Shown here piece by piece: positions 21,666-31,744 of a stretch of DNA of 64,000 bases; the first letter of the stretch is position 1, and every line of letters begins with the position of its first letter. Location: NCBI GenBank assembly GCA_903632075.3, contig CAHIKZ030003516.1, positions 62,001 to 126,000 of the forward strand. The letters are read 5' to 3'. The position numbers and the translations under genes were made by a program. The stretch is from Acanthosepion pharaonis. Its lineage: Eukaryota > Mollusca > Cephalopoda > Sepiida > Sepiidae. Under the pieces are notes generated by a model. It was not told the origin of the DNA. It saw only the letters and a program-made list of their open reading frames with translations, and made no database searches.

Positions 21666-23136
21666 AATACTGCAATTCAATATCATTGAAAAGCTTTATT
21701 TTAGATGGAAGTTCTAAATTTGTCCTTTGGTTGCAATTAGTCTTAATTGAGCATTTAAAATTCTATTTTCCTTATTATTAAACAGCTTTATAGCCGTTAT
21801 TCAGAGTTTAAATAAAACTGTTAAGTGTACTTTGCATTTTGAAAAATCCTCATGACATTTAATCTGTATTAAATGAACAGGAAGTTAACTGGCTTCTGTG
21901 AACCTAACATCACTGTAGACTTCAAAAAGAGAAAAAAATATCCCTATCTTTAAATGCTGTTACATAAAGATAAGCCATTGCTTGTTATTGGTCCAGATGC
22001 TTTGATATTTTTCATGGCAACTATCAGCCACTGAAAATAAAACCAGTCAAATACTCAAAGCTGTAGAATCCAAGCAATTTAATCTTTTATAAGCTATATT
22101 TGTTGTTACCGAGAGTGGTTGATACTCGATCTATTGCCATACATGTCCATTTTCTGATCAATTGGTTGAACTTATAAACTCCTCTGTATAGGGCCACAGT
22201 CTCATGTTTTGAGATAGTGATGCTGTAGTTTCAATAGGAATTACTTGGCTTATGGCCATATCATGCTGTAACACCAGTTCCCATATGATTGTAGCAGTAT
22301 TGACGGCCTCAATTCAACTTGTACATTTTTTACTTTACAAATGTGTAAGCAAACAAGAGAAAACTATTTCAACACAAAAACTATTTCTATAACAACAATC
22401 TTCATTTAACTGTATGAAATACAAAAGCAATCAAGTGTGTGATTTTTATGTAGTAAGAATCGTGATAAAACAGCAGGAGTTATTTCCCTTCAACTGTTAT
22501 TTGAATTAGCTTAAGACTTTAAAGAAGAAACGTTTTTTTTTTTTTTTTTTTTATCAGGACTCACTGAAAGTATTTCAGCTCACGAAATAATAGTAAGCTT
22601 CAATGGAAAGAATGTTCTTCAATAAGGAAGAGTTATAGGCTGAAATTCTGGTGTAAGATGAGTTAAGAGATGTTCAATGTTCGTGTGTGCGTGCTTGTCA
22701 TAGCGTTTTCCCATCAGGGACAGACGTAAAACTCCTCACTGAACTACATAGTTGTGGTTCTGAGAAAAACAGAGTAAAAAGAGAAAGTTGAAAATGTCGC
22801 TTGTATTTATTTACTATCAAGTCACGTGATCGGCTTGAAACAAATAGACAGATTTTTGGCGGAACTGTATTTTCATTCAGGTCAGAATCTAGGTCGATAC
22901 AATTCGGATGTAGTTGAAACCAGGATATTAGGATTAATTGACCAATGAGGAGTCAGAGAAATAGTAAGGTAGGATTTTAACGCTGTGACCCACCTTTTGC
23001 ACAGATTTGGTCAATAGCAGTGCCGTTACATAGGAAATATATTGGAATCTTTTTTGACCAATGGAATTAGATCACAAATAAAATATTGTTAAATTGAGGT
23101 AGGACACTAAATGATCAGCAAAGTTATTTTTAATTG
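21666..23136. other. DNA without recognised gene
   Basis: A 1.5-kb stretch with a T20 run at 22,533-22,552. The part from 22,680 to 23,050 is less AT-rich and has few repeats, but I see no splice-flanked open frame with a recognisable domain. Confidence 0.5.
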
Positions 23137-23215
23137 GAGAGCTGAATTCCAATTCCAGTTGGGTTCGTTATATTCACTCACATGTAAATACCCTTTGGGA
23201 AGGGTATGAATCCAT
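23137..23215 (+). mobile_element. SINE fragment (tRNA-type, central part)
   Basis: gaattccaattccagttggg, then ttcgttatattcactcacat, then gggaagggtatgaatcc match the minus-strand SINE at 23,404-23,550. The two lie as an inverted pair. Confidence 0.7.
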
Positions 23216-23403
23216 TTAATAAAACAGGATCTTGATCAATAAACTGAGTGACAGCACTTCGCCAAACAAGAGACAATGTACATACACTACCTTCAACATC
23301 TTAAGATGTACATGCATCGCCTTGGAGCCAGAAAATAGTTTAAATTTTAGGAATTTTTTATTTTTTGTGGAGATAATGATTTTAGTGATACAAGTCTTAT
23401 TAA

Positions 23404-23680
23404 TTAACCCATAGCTGGGGGAAGACAATATGGATTCATACCTTCCAAGAATATTTGCACATAAGTTAATATAACGAACCTAACTGGAATTGGAACTTGG
23501 ATCTCTGATTAACAATTCTGACATGCTATCCATTACACCACCTGCACATCCACGCTTACAGCATCTGGTAGCCCCAAGCTTACAGCATCTGGTAGTCCCA
23601 AGCAGTCACCCATCTAGGTATTGACCAGGCTCAATGTTGCTTAACTTTGGTGATCGTAAGGGAACCGGAGTTGTATAGCT
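23404..23680 (-). mobile_element. Composite SINE with 5S-rRNA-like and tRNA-like head
   Basis: Minus-strand order is: 5S-derived block (23,578-23,680), a second partial copy of the 5S 3' end (23,554-23,577), a tRNA-like head (box A-like ggtggtgtaatggatagc; box B degraded), then the start of the central domain ending at agctatgggttaatta. The same 5S-then-tRNA order is seen at 2,315-2,576. It is truncated in the central domain. Confidence 0.8.
23578..23680 (-). repeat. 5S rRNA-derived segment, about nt 25-120
   Basis: On the minus strand ggttcccttacgatcaccaa, then agttaagcaacattgagcc, then tacctagatgggtgactgc and gatgctgtaagc follow animal 5S rRNA closely, including the internal promoter region. 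The first quarter is missing and about ten substitutions are present. A 23-bp piece of its 3' end is repeated next to it. It is a pseudogene serving as a SINE head, not a 5S gene. Confidence 0.85.
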
Positions 23681-23769
23681 AAAAGAAATTATCTAATGCT
23701 TTTATCAAAGGGCCTGACAAGAAAAGTGAACTCAGCAGACGAGGCCAGAAATTGAACTCAGTTTGTTGG

Positions 23770-24470
23770 CTCCATTTCCCATGCCAATAACAATTGCACT
23801 AAGGCTATTGCTTTCCAGTTACATTTCACACCAAGCAAAGCAACAAAGCCACTAAGATGCAAGGGATTACTAAGAAAACATTGAGAAGAGAGAACAATAA
23901 AAGAACAGAAATTAAGACAACAATTGGTATTGACCTTTAAAAATCTAAATGCAAAGGTGACTGAAAAGGAGGAAGCCAGAAGAGAGTTCCACAAGTGAGA
24001 AGTGCAGGAAAAGAGGCTGTTAACATAGAACTTATATATAGCCTTATCAAAAGTAAAAATGATAGATCTTGCTGGCAATCTAGTACTGCACTTAAATCCA
24101 TTAAGTCTGTGGTATCAAAGAAGAAAATTCACCACAACAATTACCATGAAAGTTGTTATAGGAAAGGCAGACGGAAGCCACATTATGTCAGTGGGAAATT
24201 AACTGAAGCTGAGATGCTAGGTTAGGACCAGTAACATTGCAGATTCTTTGGATTTTATCAAGAATCTCTAAATACATAGCAAAAGCACCAGACTGGATGC
24301 AGCAGCAATATTCAATGCATAAATGAATGGTAGACTTATAAATATGTAAAATCAATTCTGACAAGAAAATTGTTTAGCACAACATAAGGAACCAACTTTC
24401 CTAGCAGACCTACTAATTGATTCAATATAACCTTTCCACATGTAAACGGATGTTGAGAATTCTTGTTTAC
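23770..24470 (-). pseudogene. LINE-A remnant: ORF2 C-terminal region
   Basis: On the minus strand the first block is GYIESISRSARKVGSL, matching the end of the RT domain in CR1/jockey LINEs. After a shift IHLCIEYCCC corresponds to the usual 'RPCMEYCSH'. Next come LEILDKIQ, FKCSTRLPARS, and the terminal block YKFYVNSLFSCTSHLWNSLL. The order of blocks matches the copies at 1.3 and 40.1 kb. Several frameshifts and stops are present. This is the longest LINE-A copy in the window. Confidence 0.88.
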
Positions 24471-24664
24471 AAATGAAGAAACTATTTATTTCAACGATTA
24501 GACAATCTTTCATTGTCTGTCTGTCTGTCTGTTGATTTCCCTAAAAGCAGGAAATGATTGCAGAAGTTTGCCCCTACGCCATCTTATAGTCAGAAGGACA
24601 CAAAATGCATGCTGGGATATTTTTCTTAGCAAATAAAATGGGGTGGCTTGCATTTTGACATGAC
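24471..24664. other. Unclassified DNA
   Basis: Contains a short (TCTG)n run at about 24,516-24,532. No gene seen. Confidence 0.5.
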
Positions 24665-24890
24665 TATCCAGATCTGTCTTATCTACTAGAAAGACCTATT
24701 GAATTTGCTTGTCCGATCTTGCTTTTGGGTGCAAACACCAACTCACAGTTTGTGAATTCTTTTGTCTTTTGTTTGATTTGCTTTAACTATATTGTTTGCT
24801 TGAATGTTTGTTGCTGTTTCATCCTTTTTGACCTTTTTTCTTTTCATTTAAACTTTATTCATTCTGACCATGTTATTTTGACAATGGCAG
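24665..24890. repeat. Direct repeat D1, left copy
   Basis: Shares ttgcttttgggt, tttgtgaattcttttg, tttgatttgctt and aactatattgtttg in order with 25,118-25,350. The two copies flank R3 copy 2. On the minus strand the right copy is open for 83 codons with a Lys/Asn-rich peptide. I recognise no domain. Confidence 0.75.
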
Positions 24891-24894
24891 TTTA

Positions 24895-25090
24895 GGCTGA
24901 CTTGCTGAACTCTGCTTTCAGGCAGAGGAACTCAGAAAAGGCTATGCCAAAGGGCAGAGTCACTTCTGGAGAGGTAAACAAGCCTGACCCCGTATATGCA
25001 GGGTCTATGAGGAATTTTTGCCCAAGCCTACGGTCTTGGATTCACCCTGCATAAAAAACGGCCTTGTGCCACATCCTGTCTAGTGGGGAA
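24895..25090 (+). repeat. Interspersed repeat R3, copy 2
   Basis: ggctatgccaaagggcagag, tctggagaggtaaacaagcc, gaggaatttttgcccaag and acggccttgtgccacat match 9,670-10,190. It sits between the two D1 direct repeats. Confidence 0.7.
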
Positions 25091-25117
25091 GCAAGGTAAA
25101 TAACCTCAGTTCAGTTC

Positions 25118-25350
25118 TGCCTTAACTACTAGACAGACTTACTGCGTTCACTCGTCCAACCTTGCTTTTGGGTACAAATGCTAACTCATCTTTTGTGAAT
25201 TCTTTTGCTTTCTTACCCGTTTGATTTGCTTCAACTATATTGTTTGTTTGTTTGCATGATTGTTGCTGGTTCATCTTTTTTGACCTTTTATTTTCATTGC
25301 GAACTTTATTAATTCTGTGGGTTATTTTGACAATAGCTTCTAACTCATCA
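25118..25350. repeat. Direct repeat D1, right copy
   Basis: About 230 bp, direct orientation relative to 24,665-24,890, about 450 bp apart. The pair could be long terminal repeats or a duplication. No TG...CA ends or target duplication were found, so I favour duplication. Confidence 0.75.
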
Positions 25351-25874
25351 CTGTCCCTATAGAAAATAGGCAATCATGTCTCTCTAAAGTTTCCTGTTTT
25401 GTTTCAGCAGTACTTGTTCTTCATGAATCCTCTTTGTCGTACTTGTGCCTCCATCTATTTGATCAAATTTTTTGTGTGCCTCTTGTTGCTTTCTACTGCA
25501 TTAGATATGAATTATCTGTGTTAGATTTTCCAAGCATTCTTTCCTCATTATCTGCACCTAAAATTCCAGCTGAATTTTTTTCCGATTGTTAACAGCCATT
25601 TCAGTGTAGTTGTTATTCACTTTAAAATTCTTTCGTTCTATTGAATTAGTTTTGCTAAGGTTCAGGACAAATTTTCACACTTGACATAGCATATAATCTC
25701 TAATGAAATAACACCTGGGATCTTTATATAACTGTAAAGTATATATATATATATATATATATCTCAAAAAACAAATACTTTCATAAAAAACATTACTATT
25801 TTTTTAATTTGCAACTTTTTAGTTGTTTTTTCTATATATACATATCAAGAAAGTATATGTGGCTTCTCATTATG

Positions 25875-25907
<33 letters not shown>
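25351..25907. other. Unclassified DNA with (TA)n tracts
   Basis: (TA)n at 25,740-25,762 and 25,878-25,906. The second forms the left flank of the Tc1/mariner element. No gene recognised. Confidence 0.6.
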
Positions 25908-25909
<2 letters not shown>

Positions 25910-26157
25910 AAGTGTAACAGCAAAATTGTCCAACTGTTAGATTAGCTTTGAACTGTTGTATCTTAGAAATAATTAAAGATATCTTACTGGAATTATCTAA
26001 GGTTTTTCTAACACTATTGGACAATAAGAATGTATAATTACTCTCCAAGCTTAACAAAAGAATTGTGATGAAATTGATCATAAACAAAAATGACATGCTC
26101 ATCATTAATTAATCATATCTAAGGATCAGAAGCTCATGAAGGATTGAAATAAAGTTC

Positions 26158-26205
<48 letters not shown>

Positions 26206-26208
<3 letters not shown>

Positions 26209-26608
26209 GACTCTCCCATTGGATTCGACGTATGAGGGTCAAACAGATCAGTTCCCAGGAAACCAACAGCACATGAGATTTGATTATAGTGGTGAAGGTT
26301 TTGTGCAAGACCAGCCACACTTTTTGAAGGGACGAATTCAGAGACCTGGTGCACTAAGTGCCACAAGGTCCCCAAATGACCCTCTGCAGGTTTTGAATTC
26401 AGAGTTGTCCTTCTCCTAGACCAGTTGCTATCCAAGGCTATAGAACCCAGTCTGTCCTGCTATTTACCCATAGCTGGAGGAGAAGAAGAGGATTCACACC
26501 TTTCCCAAGGGTATTAAGGTCGTAAGTGAATGTAATGGATTTGACTGAAATTCGAACGGCTCTCCGATTCCTCAATCAAGCCGCTATCCATTACTCCACC
26601 ATGCCTCA
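26206..26608 (-). mobile_element. Full-length tRNA-derived SINE with LINE-like 3' tail
   Basis: Minus-strand order: tRNA-like head (ggcatggtggagtaatgga as box A, gccgttcgaatttc as box B), central domain (acccttgggaaaggtgtgaa ... agctatgggtaaatagcagg ... gccttggatagcaactggtc), a 3' body, then catacgtcgaatccaatggg and agagtcgac followed by (TA)n at 26,162-26,205. The last 30 bp match the 3' end of the LINE-C copy at 20,640-20,676. This is typical of SINEs mobilised by a LINE through a shared 3' tail. Central domains conserved across families are known for cephalopod SINEs, but I cannot assign the family by eye. It lies inside the Tc1/mariner element, so it is the younger insertion. Confidence 0.85.
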
Positions 26609-26614
26609 TATATA

Positions 26615-26860
26615 TATATTACACGATTTTCACCCTTGCTAACCTTCTAACATTCTCTCCTGGAATAACAAGGTGCATCAGAGATTTCATATACAATTTC
26701 ATTTTCAAGTCTTTTTTCACTGCTCTTTGGACTGTCATAGCTGAAACTCCTCTCGACATGTCAAATGTCTTATAGGTTGAATTGGATCTTTTCTAATTGA
26801 TCACTTTAGCTTTAATTTGAAATGATGATCCCTCTTCCTGATGTGACCTCCTGATCTGGT
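26615..26860 (-). pseudogene. Tc1/mariner transposase remnant, helix-turn-helix domain
   Basis: The minus-strand frame reads KTFDMSRGVSAMTVQRAVKK, then DLKMKLYMKSLMHL and NVRRLARVK. This fits the second helix-turn-helix of Tc1/mariner transposases ('...GVSxxTVxRxxKxDLxxKxY...RLxxxK'). The upstream DNA on this strand contains stops. The position between the two terminal inverted repeats supports the assignment. The catalytic domain is not recognisable, so it is dead. Confidence 0.75.
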
Positions 26861-27170
26861 TCTCTTGATGGTTCTTGAATGGACTTTGAAGATGGAAGCC
26901 AGAGTATGAATGTTGATACTATTATTGAAGGCCTGAATGATTTTTCCTCTCACCATTGCTCATTTGAGAAGATCGAGTTGACACAAAACAATTCTAATCT
27001 GATCATTTCTATACAAATGGTATCAAGATGGCTAAACATCTTATCTGAAAACCTGGAAGAAATAAACTCAATTTAGTGTTTTTTTAAGATATTAAACATT
27101 TTATTTTTGTGGGATGGACTAACTGTAACATGCTGTTACATCATTGGGACAATTTTACTGTTACACCCAA

Positions 27171-27425
27171 TATATATATTTTTTTCTATCCACCCAAATT
27201 AAAATGTGCACCAGAGATATCAGAAAAAAAGGGGGTGAAACAAACCCAAAAAATCAATATTTCTACAAAGTTTTCTAATATAAAATGACATTCAGTACAC
27301 AATTCATTAATTACTGAAATTTTCGTTTAATTTGGATAATTCTGATTTTTTTGTAATTTTCGAAATCGAGAGAGGATAGAGATTTTTTGCTTTCATTTCA
27401 AGGAAAAAACATGGATCCATTTCGA
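27171..27425. other. AT-rich DNA
   Basis: Right flank of the Tc1/mariner element. No gene recognised. Confidence 0.5.
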
Positions 27426-27500
27426 TGGTACTTAGAGTCAATAAATAGCCTTGAGTGGCAGCCAAGAGAAGGACTACTCAGAACTTAAAACCCTGGAGAT
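27426..27500 (+). mobile_element. SINE 3'-part fragment
   Basis: aatagccttgagtggcagcc, aagagaaggactactc and aaccctggagatggc match the SINE body. Confidence 0.5.
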
Positions 27501-28261
27501 GGCAAATCGGAAACATTGCACTATTCCCCCCAACCCTGGAAAATCAAGACAATTCATAAAATTAAATAAAAAAGAAACCACGATCGTTCCCGGTCTTGAT
27601 GGAAATAAAAATGTCTGGAAAGCAAAGTAGTTTTAAATTGGATATTTCTGGGGGAATAGGTTGAATTTTTTTTTTTTTGTATAAATAAAACACCACAAAC
27701 GTTTAAAATCGCGAGTGCCCGATTAATATGCGCAATTTTAAATATATATATCATAGGTTCACAGTTCACATACACACACGTTTCTGTACGTAATAATAAT
27801 ACACATTATTTTTGTATAAAGTCACATGTATGAGAGAGAGGAGAGGAAGAAGTGGGGTTAACAGGGGTCAAAGGTCCAGTGAGTCGTGGGGGTATCCAGT
27901 AAAAGAGTGAGGGTAGCAAAGCCACATTACACAGGAAGGAAGTACTTTCTTTTTAAGAAAAGGCCAACATAAACACTCAAGATTCAAGAAAGTCTCAAGC
28001 AGGAAAGGGGGGGGGAGAAGAAGAAAAAAAGCATCAGGTTGCTAAGTTTATATACACGTTGGCATTCAGAAACTAAACACGTTATTTTACACACGTCTCT
28101 AGAGAGGGCAATGAATGAAAGAGAGAATTAGTGTGGAGGAGGTGGAAGGTACGTATTTTTATTTGAAAGAAGAGTCATAAGGATAGCAAATCCACAAAAG
28201 GCCCTTTATGATCCCTTTCCCAAATTCTAGAAAGGCATCTCACGATATTCACATCACGTAC
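27501..28261. other. DNA without recognised gene
   Basis: Short purine-rich stretches (27,832-27,855 and 28,008-28,030). Nothing coding recognised. Confidence 0.5.
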
Positions 28262-28691
28262 GCACAAGGCTAGTGCAAGTGTCTCGTGCCCCCCCCCACA
28301 ATACGCCCCCGAATTTATGATACAGGGCCCCCACCCTACTACATCCCAATTTTGATATGGTAGTATTCATGTAAAATTAAAAAATTATTGTAACCTAATT
28401 ATATACAATAATGAACCATATGCAGTGTAGATGAACAATTCAACTAGAAAAATTGAAAATAATGTATCTAAAAAAATACAAATTTTAGACACATCATTCC
28501 ATCTTAAATAAATCAATGTTTTTTGTGGCTAGTTTTATTTAAATTTTATCAACTTGAGATTTCTTGTTAAAAGAAGTTGCTTGAGTAACACATTCAACAT
28601 TATGATCATAAAAGTAAAAGAATAATTAATTTTACCGGTCTTTTTTTTCCAGACTTAGCATAAAGCAAAACAAAACAGATTCACGGATTTG

Positions 28692-29650
28692 GAAAAATTG
28701 GTAAATTTTCATTTTAACACCCGAGCGTCATTCACTGCTGAACTATTTTCTTTCAGAAATTAGTACACGCTTCTGTAAAGCGATTTTTTTTTGTACAGTG
28801 TAACCCGGATATAAGAGAGTTGTCGGGACCGGATAAGAAGTCTCTTATATCCGGGTTTCTCTTATATCCGGGTTTGGTCTATTTTGTTTAGGTAAGTATG
28901 GGCTCTAATTTGGGACCAGAGAAAATCTCTCTTATATCCGGGTTTCTCTTATATCAGGGTCTCTTATATCCGGGTTACACTGTACTTAATTTAAGAAGAA
29001 AGTTAACTTTCAAATATATGTAAACATCGACAAATAAAAGTATAACAAAAAAAGCAAATGCCTAACCCTAATTTGAAAGTTAACTTTCTTCTTAAAAAAA
29101 TAAAAAAATAACCAAAGAAAAAAACAACACTAATTTGAAAGTTAACTTTCTTCTTAAAAATAAAAAAAATAAAAGCATAACAAAAAAAACAAACACCTAA
29201 CCCTAATTTGAAAGTTAACTTTCTTCTTAAAAAAAAAATTTACTTTGTTATTCTTTTATTTGTCAATGTTTACACAAGTATGACAAGCATATTTGAAAGT
29301 TAACTTTCTTCTTAAATTAAGTACAAAAAAAAAAAAATCGCTTTACAGAAGCACGTACTAATTTCTACAAGGAATTACTGTCAAGGAAGTAAATAGGCCC
29401 AAATTGTATACGTCCACCAACAAAATTCAGCACTGAATTACTTATCAATAAGCCGGTAATGGCTGACGAAAGACCAGGAAAAAGTCCGATTTTTGGGGGG
29501 TCGTTAACACCCAAAAATGTAGGTTTCTTCAATATCTGATTGTTGATTTGAGTTCAGCATATACATTTGCACGAAAATAAGACTATGTTGGAAAAATTTG
29601 AAGGGATATTAGCGCTCAGGTGTTAAAATGAAAATTTACCGAAAAATTAA
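28692..29650. mobile_element. Foldback element with internal palindromic repeats, inserted in R4
   Basis: Outer ends are inverted: aaattttcattttaacaccc at the left and tgttaaaatgaaaattt at the right. Further in, cttctgtaaagcgatttttt is mirrored at 29,320-29,355. The interior holds five copies of the perfect palindrome gaaagttaactttc (28,998, 29,075, 29,137, 29,210 and 29,295), each beside ttcttaa. The right arm has about 240 bp that the left lacks. The element has no coding sequence. A pogo-like MITE has inserted into its left arm. Confidence 0.82.
28796..28982. mobile_element. Pogo/Tigger-like MITE with TA duplication
   Basis: A 187-bp element with perfect 23-bp terminal inverted repeats starting CAGTGTAACCCGGATATAAG. 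It is flanked by TA at 28,794-28,795 and 28,983-28,984. The CAGTG...TA(T/A)A ends and TA target site are typical of pogo/Tigger elements. The interior repeats cttatatccgggt several times. Perfect ends suggest a recent insertion. Confidence 0.9.
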
Positions 29651-29880
29651 ATAAAAATTAAAAACTGACGTCAAAATTCGCGAAAATTTTTCATCTTTTA
29701 ATTAGTCGATTGCGCTTAGTTTTTACCTGTAAGATAATTGTAGGCAGAAAAAAAAGGCAAATGTTAAGATAGTGATGGTCACAAAGCACTGCCCGGGTCC
29801 CCAATGAGGCTTGCACCCCACTCTTCAGTCGGGTGTTTCGGAGTTAGTACGAGCAGGCTCTGTGTAAGCAGTACAATAAA

Positions 29881-30017
29881 TGTGTATGCCACTCTGTATG
29901 TGAAATAAAATAATTAAATACCCATGAAAATTTCACGGTTTTCCTATATGAATTTTCTGATGAATTGTAATTAACGATTGAATAAGAAGTCTCTTGTTCA
30001 TTTTACAACTATAAAAT
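29881..30017. other. Unclassified DNA
   Basis: Short AT-rich interval between R4 and F1. Confidence 0.5.
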
Positions 30018-30440
30018 TCCCATTTACAGTACACTATTTACATTGTTTGGACTGTTTTGTCTGTTGTACGCTCCGGCCTTCTTCAGGTGACATACGTTGG
30101 AATTTCAAACCGAAGTAGATTGCCCAGTGAATAAAAGGGTTGGTTGAAGTAATCCAGGAACGTGACCCAAAGAGTTGCGAGTTCAATACCTGGCCACAGC
30201 AGAGGTGAACAAAAACTTGGAGAGTCGAGTTACTAAAGGGAAATAAGTGAAAAGGCATGGCACGTAGAACTAGAACAATCTACCCCGGTGGATGAAATAA
30301 AGGGTTCGGTTTGAAATCAAAACTTATATCACCTGAAGAAGGCCAGAGCATACATTGGCCAAAACGTTGTAAATATGACAAAGAAGAGGTCAACAGTCTG
30401 AACAATTTAAATAGTGTAAATAGTTACAATACCTCATCTC
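30018..30440 (+). mobile_element. Foldback family F1 with tRNA-like loop
   Basis: The left arm (30,035-30,115, minus sense) and right arm (30,320-30,440) are inverted copies. The plus-sense arm has ctgaagaaggccagagcata, then cattggccaaaacgttgt, then ctgaacaatttaaatag. Between the arms lies a box B-like gagttcaatacctgg and gtagaactagaacaatctac. The same loop sequence occurs at 44.7 and 52.1 kb, where a clear box A is also present. Confidence 0.8.
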
Positions 30441-31744
30441 AGAAATATAAACAGATATAAAATACCTGTGGAAAATTCATCTATTGCATCACTAAATCAT
30501 AAGTATGAATACAAGTCATTATTTGAAGAAGCAGGTATTAAACACAAGAATATTATCACTTCTTTTCTCGTTGAAACCAAACAGCATCTCAGATATGTCT
30601 TTTCCGTTTTCCTCGCAACCCAAAACGGAATAGTCCATTATTTAATGGGGTGTTGCCCAGTTAATAAGGACGTTTCTAGTGGTTGGTTCCCGACTACATA
30701 AAAAATTTTGTCAATCCTGATCCCCATCTTAAATTCTAGTAGTCTCGTAACTTCCTGGATAGTGCAGTAATATATAATGACAAGCATAACACACAAATCT
30801 AAAGGTGCATAAGATTTAGTGAAAGAAGATGCCTTACAAAAACTAAGTGACGTATTAAAAGATACAAAAATGTTTTTAGGAAAAAATTTAAAAAAAAATA
30901 AATAAAAATAAGATGCTGAGTTCCGTTATCTTATAGTGGGTTATCAGTTATAGTGAAGTGTATGAGTGATGAAACAGATTAGTTTGATTTGGCCTTGTTA
31001 GATAGCCCACCATAAGAGGGGTATAAAACAAGAAAATCAAATTGTAAGGTGAAACAAATTTATATACATATAAATCAATTAAGGTCTCTACAAATAAAAT
31101 TAATGTACTTTGGTTGATACTAGGTCGTCAAAATGTTCGTAGTCGTCCTTGCAAAAATGAGTTCATGTGTACGTATGTATGTATGTATGAGCGTTATCGT
31201 AGTGTAGGAATGTCTTTGAAGTAATCGCTCAGTTTTAAAATGTTTCGTTCGTTTATCAAATATAAAAGAGGTGAGGGAGAAAGGTAGAGATAATAATAAC
31301 GATTGCTTGACGTTTGTCAAGGGACGTGTTAATATGCTCGTCTCTTTCTGTTTGGTGACAAGCGAACTTGCCCGTCTTTTATTTTGTTTGTTGGGTTTGA
31401 AAAGGTCATTTGGGGATTCACTCCCGTATATGATTCGGGCCTTTGCATTGGACGACGAACAAACTTCGCGTTGGCTCGCACAAAGGTCCGTAAAAGAATT
31501 TTGCTTCTGAGAATTGAAGATTATTTGAATTTTGTTTTTAAATGTTTCCTAGTTTTCTATTGGCCGAAAAACATTTCACATCAAGGTGTGAAATTTCAAG
31601 AGTTTTGTTTTGGATTCGCTTTTGCGTGTGTTAAGCAAAGTTTGTAAATTCGAGTCTTTAATTTCTAACAAAATCAATGAGTCAGTACTTAGCATTTGAA
31701 TTTTAAAATCTAGATTCTATTTTTTTTCACTACAATCTAATCTT
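30441..31744. other. DNA without recognised gene; TATA-like motif near 31,261
   Basis: A 77-codon frame at 30,468-30,701 has no domain I recognise. From 31,130 to 31,650 the DNA is less AT-rich and holds a (TATG)n run, tataaaagaggtgag (31,261) and an inverted CCAAT (attgg, 31,560). These could be a promoter or an LTR, but I found no matching terminal repeat or downstream gene. Confidence 0.45.

Larger units (their letters stand above)
25908..27170 (-). mobile_element. Tc1/mariner-type element, decayed, inserted in TA repeats
   Basis: The ends are inverted repeats: gtgtaacagcaaaattgtcc at 25,912-25,931 and ggacaattttactgttacac at 27,147-27,166, one mismatch in 20. Both ends abut TA-rich DNA, which suits the TA target preference of this superfamily. 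Inside, a minus-strand helix-turn-helix of a transposase is visible at 26,615-26,860. A SINE has inserted at 26,206-26,608. Without the SINE the element is about 0.8 kb, shorter than the usual 1.3 kb, and I do not see the DDE catalytic region. Confidence 0.78.
28262..29880 (+). repeat. Interspersed repeat R4, copy 1, split by an insertion
   Basis: The left part (28,262-28,628; ggctagtgcaagtgtctcg, a C-rich run, atgatacagggcccccac, tatacaataatgaaccat) and the right part (about 29,690-29,880; gcaaatgttaagatagtg, gtcacaaagcactgc) correspond to the contiguous copy at 46,636-47,265. About 1.06 kb, mostly a foldback element, interrupts it. R4 has no visible coding capacity. Confidence 0.75.

Noticed and set aside
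23578..23680. 5S rRNA gene
   Set aside because: The 5' quarter is missing, about ten substitutions are present and it is joined to a tRNA-like SINE head. It is a 5S-derived SINE part.
24665..25350. Complete small LTR retrotransposon
   Set aside because: The direct repeats lack TG...CA ends, primer-binding site and target duplication.
30468..30701. Host exon encoding a 77-residue peptide
   Set aside because: No recognisable domain, no conserved splice context and no neighbouring exon. It may be chance.
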